From positions 1-64,000 of the forward strand of contig NZ_JAUNUG010000011.1 of assembly GCF_030538285.1 (NCBI RefSeq): a DNA stretch of 64,000 bases, in the 5' to 3' direction. The notes under the pieces were generated by a model that did not search any database, was not told the DNA's origin, and worked only from the letters and a program-made list of their open reading frames with translations. The stretch's first letter is position 1. Each line of letters starts with the position of its first letter. Shown piece by piece: positions 60,360 to 64,000 of this stretch. The position numbers were made by a program, and so were the translations under genes. This stretch comes from Corynebacterium sp. (GTDB lineage: Bacteria; Actinomycetota; Actinomycetes; Mycobacteriales; Mycobacteriaceae).

Positions 60360-60773
60360 CTATGGTTCCAGAACCAGCTCGTCTTCGTCTTCTCTCCCGG
60401 CGTCGAAGGCGGCGCGCGCCTTGTTCCGGCGCTCTTCTTTAGCCTGCAGAACATGGGAAGTGAGCAGCCTGTGGTGGGTGCCGACTTTGTGTGCCTCGAT
60501 CTGGTTGTTCCGAATCATTTTCATGAGGGTGGGGCGAGAGATTCCCAACTGTCTTGCTGCTTCCGTTGTAGAGAGTTCGGCAGGCAGCGTACCGACGGTG
60601 ACGGTTGCGCCAGCCGCCGTAGCGGCAATAACTTGCTTGAGAAGCTTCTCCAGTTCGTAAAGGTCTGCGGACTCGGTGAAGAGCTGGAGGGCGCCGCCTT
60701 GTTCGGCAGCCCTCTTGGCTTCCCGTGCGGCTTGGGGGGTGACAGTAATCGGGCGCTGAAGTGTCTGGGACAC
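60360..60773 (-). CDS. HTH antitoxin / DNA-binding protein (excisionase-like HTH)
   Basis: 137 residues. A central helix-turn-helix of the excisionase/MerR-like type (LSTTEAARQLGISRPTLMKMIRNNQIEAHKVGTHHRL) followed by an acidic tail (REDEDELVLEP). GTG 60773 follows AAAGGAG. It precedes the PIN gene, so it should be the antitoxin and autorepressor; a palindrome lies 30 bp upstream of its start. Confidence 0.78.
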   Translation of the reverse strand: MSQTLQRPITVTPQAAREAKRAAEQGGALQLFTESADLYELEKLLKQVIAATAAGATVTVGTLPAELSTTEAARQLGISRPTLMKMIRNNQIEAHKVGTHHRLLTSHVLQAKEERRNKARAAFDAGREDEDELVLEP

Positions 60774-60802
60774 GGTGACTCCTTTCCATGGCCGTGGCGG
60801 AC

Positions 60803-60822
60803 TTTCACTTGTAAGTGAAAGG
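60803..60822. promoter_or_regulatory. Palindrome upstream of the antitoxin gene
   Basis: CTTTCACTTGTAAGTGAAAG: 9-bp perfect arms around GT, 30 bp before the antitoxin GTG. Probably the operator bound by the antitoxin. Confidence 0.55.
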
Positions 60823-60916
60823 TTACGGAACCTGGTGCAGTTAGGCAAGAAGTAATGGCGTTCTTCCATGGTTCCGGCGGCGGCTGGGTCGGCCAAGCTA
60901 GAGACCTGCGTTGCGC

Positions 60917-60987
60917 CGTACCCCTTTGTGTGCGGGCCACAGTTAAAACCCCAGGTCGCAGAATAGGGCCGGACACAAAGGGGTACG
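60917..60987. repeat. 71-bp inverted-repeat element
   Basis: CGTACCCCTTTGTGT (60917-60931) and ACACAAAGGGGTACG (60973-60987) are perfect 15-bp inverted repeats; pairing continues inward for 7 more positions with two mismatches. It lies between the antitoxin promoter and the end of rsgA, at the edge of the acquired segment. It could be a small mobile-element remnant or a strong hairpin. Confidence 0.55.
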
Positions 60988-61005
60988 TGAGAACGCGCCC
61001 GCCGA

Positions 61006-62010
61006 CTACAGCTCCCACTCCTCCTTGGAGCGTAGTGCCTCCAGGAGCTTGCGCACCGCGTCCCGGCGCCGCGCCGAGGCGGTGTCGGGCTCGAAGTCAT
61101 CGAGCGCGCACTCCGGGTCGGCCGGGGGACCTAAGTGGGTGCAGCCGCGGGGGCAGTCCTCCACGGCGGCCGCCAGATCATCGAAGACCCCGATGACGGT
61201 CGCGTCGTCGACGTGGGCCAGCCCGAAGGAGCGGATGCCCGGGGTATCGATGATCCAGCCGCCGCCCTCGCCGGGCAGCCGCAGGGCCACGGACTGGGTG
61301 GAGGTGTGGCGGCCTTTGCCCACACCGGAGACCTCACCGGTCTCGCGGTAGGCGTCGGGAACCAGCCGGTTGACCAGGGTGGATTTGCCCACGCCGGAAT
61401 GGCCGACCAGGGCGGTGACTTTCCCGGTGACGAGGTCGGTGACGGGGTCGAGGGGGTCGTCGACACCCGCGATGACGACCGTGACGTCGAGGTCGGCGAA
61501 CTCGGCGGCGAAAGGCGTGGGGTCGGCGAGGTCGGACTTGGTCAGGCACAGCACCGGGTGGACGTTGCCGACGAAGGCGGCGATGAGTGCGCGTTCGACG
61601 AAGCCGGAACGCGGCGGGGGATCGGCGACGGCGGTGACGATGAGCAGCTGATCGGCGTTGGCGACGACGATGCGCTCGTACGGGTCAGTGTCGTCGGCGG
61701 TGCGCCGCAGGACGGACACCCTCTCCTCCAGTTTCACGATGCGCGCCAGCGTGCCCTCTTTTCCGGAGGTGTCGCCGACGACGCCGACGCGGTCACCGAC
61801 CTCGACGGGGGTGCGGCCCATCTCGCGGGCGCGCATCGTGACTATCGCGTCCTCCTGCCCGTCGAGGACCACGCCCCAGCGGCCACGATCCTTGGTGACG
61901 ACCATGCCGAATTCGGCGTCGTCGTGGGCGGGCCGATCCTTGGTGCGCGGGCGGGTGCCGCGGCGCGAGGGTCGGACGCGGACGTCGGACTCATCCCACT
62001 GTCTACCCAC
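61006..62010 (-). CDS. rsgA: Ribosome small subunit-dependent GTPase A
   Basis: 334 residues, a circularly permuted GTPase in 30S maturation. OB-fold N-terminus, then G4-like LTKSDL, G1 [13 protein letters not shown]3 [10 protein letters not shown] and a C-terminal zinc knuckle ([16 protein letters not shown]). GTG 62010 overlaps the aroA stop by 8 nt; the open frame further upstream is antisense-frame extension within aroA. Operon aroA-rsgA is as in mycobacteria. Confidence 0.9.
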   Translation of the reverse strand: MGRQWDESDVRVRPSRRGTRPRTKDRPAHDDAEFGMVVTKDRGRWGVVLDGQEDAIVTMRAREMGRTPVEVGDRVGVVGDTSGKEGTLARIVKLEERVSVLRRTADDTDPYERIVVANADQLLIVTAVADPPPRSGFVERALIAAFVGNVHPVLCLTKSDLADPTPFAAEFADLDVTVVIAGVDDPLDPVTDLVTGKVTALVGHSGVGKSTLVNRLVPDAYRETGEVSGVGKGRHTSTQSVALRLPGEGGGWIIDTPGIRSFGLAHVDDATVIGVFDDLAAAVEDCPRGCTHLGPPADPECALDDFEPDTASARRRDAVRKLLEALRSKEEWEL

Positions 62011-63283
62011 GCGCGACCATGTCCTCCCACATCGTCTCGAAGCCGGGGAGGGTCTTGGCGGTGGTCTGCACGTCTTCGACCTCGATGCCTTCGACGCGCA
62101 GGCCGATGATGGCGCCCGCGGTGGCCATGCGGTGGTCCGCGTAGGAGTGCCACACACCGCCGTGCAGTGGGGCGGGGGTGATGCGCAGGCCGTCGTGGAG
62201 TTCCTCGCAGTTGCCGCCGAGCTTGTTAATCTCCGCCGCCAGTGCCTCCAGCCGGTTGGTCTCATGTCCGCGCAGGTGCGCGATGCCGGTCAGCTCCGAG
62301 GGGGTGGTGGCCAGGGCGGCCAACGCGGCGACGGTCGGGGTGAGCTCGCCGATGTCCGACATGTCCAGGCTGATGCCGCGCAGTGCGCCCTCTTCCGGCC
62401 CGGTGACCTGCAGATCATGCCCGGGGCCGGACTCGGCGGTGATGATGTCGACCTCGCAGCCCATGGTCTCCAGGATGAGACGGATGGCGTCGCCGGGCTG
62501 GGTGGTGTCCAGCGGCCAGTGGCGCACCTTGACGGTGCCGCCGGTGACGGCCGCCGCGGCGAGGAAGGGGGTGGCATTCGACAGGTCGGGTTCGATGATC
62601 CAGGTCCGTCCCTGGATGGGGCCGGGGTGCACGGTCCAGGAGTTTTCGGTGACGTCGACCTTGACTCCGGCGAGACGCAGCATGGCCACGGTCATCTCGA
62701 TGTGCGGCATGGAGGGCAGGCGCCCGCCGACGTGGCGGACGGTGATGCCCTTGGTGAAGCGCGGGCCGGCGAGCAGCAGACCGGAGACGAATTGGGAGGA
62801 GCCGGAGGCATCGATCGCCACGACGCCGCCTTCCGGGGTGCCGCCGCCGTTGATGGTGAAGGGCAGGGTGTTGCCTTCGACGCGGACCCCGAGGGTGCGC
62901 AGGGCATCGAGGATGGTGTTCATCGGGCGGACGCGGGCCTGGGGATCACCATCGAAGACGACGGCGCCGTCGGCCATGGCTGCTACCGGCGGGACGAAGC
63001 GCATGACGGTGCCGGCCAGCCCGCATTCGACCTGTCCGCCGTGGAGGGGGCGGGGTTCGACGTGGATGGATCCACCGGCCTCGCGGATGTGCGCGCCGAG
63101 GCTGCGCAGGGCACCGGCCATGAGGTCGGTGTCGCGGGAGTGCAGGGCGTTGTCGATGACGGAGGGGTAGTCAGCGAGGGCAGCAAGAATGTAGGCACGG
63201 TTGGTGATCGACTTGGATCCGGGGACGTGCTGGGTCCACCGGATCGGTCCAGAAGCAGTGGGCGCAGGCCAGAGGGCGGTCAT
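62003..63283 (-). CDS. aroA: 5-enolpyruvylshikimate-3-phosphate synthase
   Basis: 426 residues, step six of the shikimate pathway. [18 protein letters not shown] at the N-terminus binds substrate; LAGTVMRF and the conserved SYADHRMA near the C-terminus are present. The start MTALWPAP (ATG 63281-63283) has minus-strand TATTAT 7 nt upstream and no ribosome site, so it is probably leaderless. Divergent from the SRAP gene. Confidence 0.93.
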   Translation of the reverse strand: MTALWPAPTASGPIRWTQHVPGSKSITNRAYILAALADYPSVIDNALHSRDTDLMAGALRSLGAHIREAGGSIHVEPRPLHGGQVECGLAGTVMRFVPPVAAMADGAVVFDGDPQARVRPMNTILDALRTLGVRVEGNTLPFTINGGGTPEGGVVAIDASGSSQFVSGLLLAGPRFTKGITVRHVGGRLPSMPHIEMTVAMLRLAGVKVDVTENSWTVHPGPIQGRTWIIEPDLSNATPFLAAAAVTGGTVKVRHWPLDTTQPGDAIRLILETMGCEVDIITAESGPGHDLQVTGPEEGALRGISLDMSDIGELTPTVAALAALATTPSELTGIAHLRGHETNRLEALAAEINKLGGNCEELHDGLRITPAPLHGGVWHSYADHRMATAGAIIGLRVEGIEVEDVQTTAKTLPGFETMWEDMVARG

Positions 63284-63302
63284 GGGGTCCATAATAGGCA
63301 TT
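63284..63302. promoter_or_regulatory. 19-bp divergent leaderless promoter of aroA and SRAP gene
   Basis: CATAAT (63290-63295) lies 7 nt before the SRAP ATG; on the other strand TATTAT (63296-63291) lies 7 nt before the aroA ATG. The two -10 boxes overlap almost completely, leaving 19 bp between start codons. Confidence 0.6.
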
Positions 63303-63965
63303 ATGTGTGGTCGTTTCGTTCTGTTCACTACCGACGAGTCACTTCTGAGCGCTGTCGGCACCCTCCCGGGGGTCATGGAGGTGCATGCCCCGGAGGGCAC
63401 GCCCGGCCCCCGCTACAACTTGGCCCCGACCCAGGTGGTTCCGCTGGTGCGTCTCGACGCCGCGACGGCCCAGGTCGATCCCGCCCGGTGGGGTTTGCTC
63501 CCGCACTGGAAGAAGGATGATTCGGGCCCGCCGTTGTTTAACGCCCGCGGGGAGACGGTGGCCACGAAGCCTAGTTTCCGTGATGCGTTCAAGGCTCAGC
63601 GCGGGTTGATCCCCATGGACGGCTATTACGAGTGGCATGACGACGGCAGTGGCAAGCAACCGCATTTCGTCTCCCTCGGCGAGGTGATGTGGGTGGCGGC
63701 GTTGTGGGCGACGGGCCTGGATCGTTTGTCGGCGACGATGGTCACGACTGACTCTCATGGTCCGCTGGAGTGGTTGCACAACCGTCTGCCGCGTCTGCTG
63801 GCGACCGAGGAGATCGAGCAGTGGGTCACCGGCACCCCCGGGCAGGCTGCCGAGTTGCTGCACCCGACCCCGCTGGATTATCTGGAGCGTCTGACGGTGC
63901 GCCCGGTGGATAAGGCCGTGGGCAATGTCCGCAATGACTATGCGGAGCTGATCGCCGAGAACTGA
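63303..63965 (+). CDS. SRAP-family protein (HMCES/YedK-type)
   Basis: 220 residues. The catalytic Cys2 (MCGRFVLFT), the conserved Asn in NARGETV, Glu in GYYEWHD and a late His region typical of SOS-response-associated peptidase proteins that crosslink abasic sites in single-stranded DNA. The start is fixed because Cys must be residue 2 after Met removal. Divergent from aroA, as in M. tuberculosis Rv3226c. Confidence 0.92.
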   Translation: MCGRFVLFTTDESLLSAVGTLPGVMEVHAPEGTPGPRYNLAPTQVVPLVRLDAATAQVDPARWGLLPHWKKDDSGPPLFNARGETVATKPSFRDAFKAQRGLIPMDGYYEWHDDGSGKQPHFVSLGEVMWVAALWATGLDRLSATMVTTDSHGPLEWLHNRLPRLLATEEIEQWVTGTPGQAAELLHPTPLDYLERLTVRPVDKAVGNVRNDYAELIAEN

Positions 63966-64000
63966 GCCCCGGTCAACCGCGCCAGATCGCCTGGGTCAAG

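Overview
The window looks like chromosomal DNA of a high-GC Corynebacterium. The evidence is the mycolata-type core gene order wbbL - mannose-1-P guanylyltransferase - whiB2/whcD - DUF3499 - pmmA - manA - tmk - mtrA - mtrB - lpqB - comF - hpf - secA1 and desA3 - rsgA - aroA - SRAP. A C50-type carotenoid cluster (crtE-B-I-Ye-Yf-Eb) and an ActA/Cat1-type CoA-transferase point the same way. Many genes appear leaderless: a -10 box lies only 7-9 nt before the start codon. I saw no rRNA, tRNA, CRISPR array or intact insertion sequence.

Layout. 1-4069 (minus): a four-component sugar ABC importer with the gene order of the corynebacterial trehalose uptake system Tus (ATPase, binding protein, two permeases; the last permease runs off the left edge). 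4404-5261: a small membrane ORF and a TIGR03089-like gene. 5381-11028 (plus): a tightly overlapping operon for a C50 carotenoid, headed by a family-2 glycosyltransferase. 11126-13556: a frame-disrupted lipoprotein, an unknown protein and a RidA protein. 13561-24226: cell-envelope genes (LCP ligase, rhamnosyltransferase, mannose activation enzymes, WhiB2, a pyruvyltransferase-like gene, manA). 24413-34138: a membrane protein, tmk, the MtrAB-LpqB signalling unit, ComF, HPF and SecA1.

34175-55530 is a roughly 21 kb accessory catabolic block between secA1 and a small DUF6459/Rv3235-like gene. It holds hyuA-hyuB with a divergent PucR regulator. It also holds a seven-gene minus-strand operon (gabT, Baeyer-Villiger-type monooxygenase, HSL esterase, YkvI-like permease, Zn alcohol dehydrogenase, NCS2/SulP-like permease, gabD) with a divergent GabR-like PucR regulator. 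A GlxA-type regulator, an HD hydrolase, an ActA CoA-transferase, a tiny ORF and an amidase follow. Together these suggest breakdown of lactams, amides or ketones to GABA, succinate and acetate.

55481-64000 returns to core order: DUF6459, HAD-like, DUF6912-like, an FNR-type reductase and DesA3-type desaturase pair under a 31-bp inverted-repeat operator, rsgA, aroA and an SRAP gene. Decayed material is wedged in between: a TetR remnant, a PIN toxin with an in-frame stop plus its HTH antitoxin, and a 71-bp inverted-repeat element. Next to desA3 lies a striking symmetric array of six 14-bp repeats around a perfect 23-bp hairpin.

Two signals are not explained by ordinary annotation. The first is that symmetric repeat array (59325-59435). 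The second is the decamer CTTATCGACG, which occurs 15 times on both strands and in several reading frames, about 0.12 copies being expected by chance.
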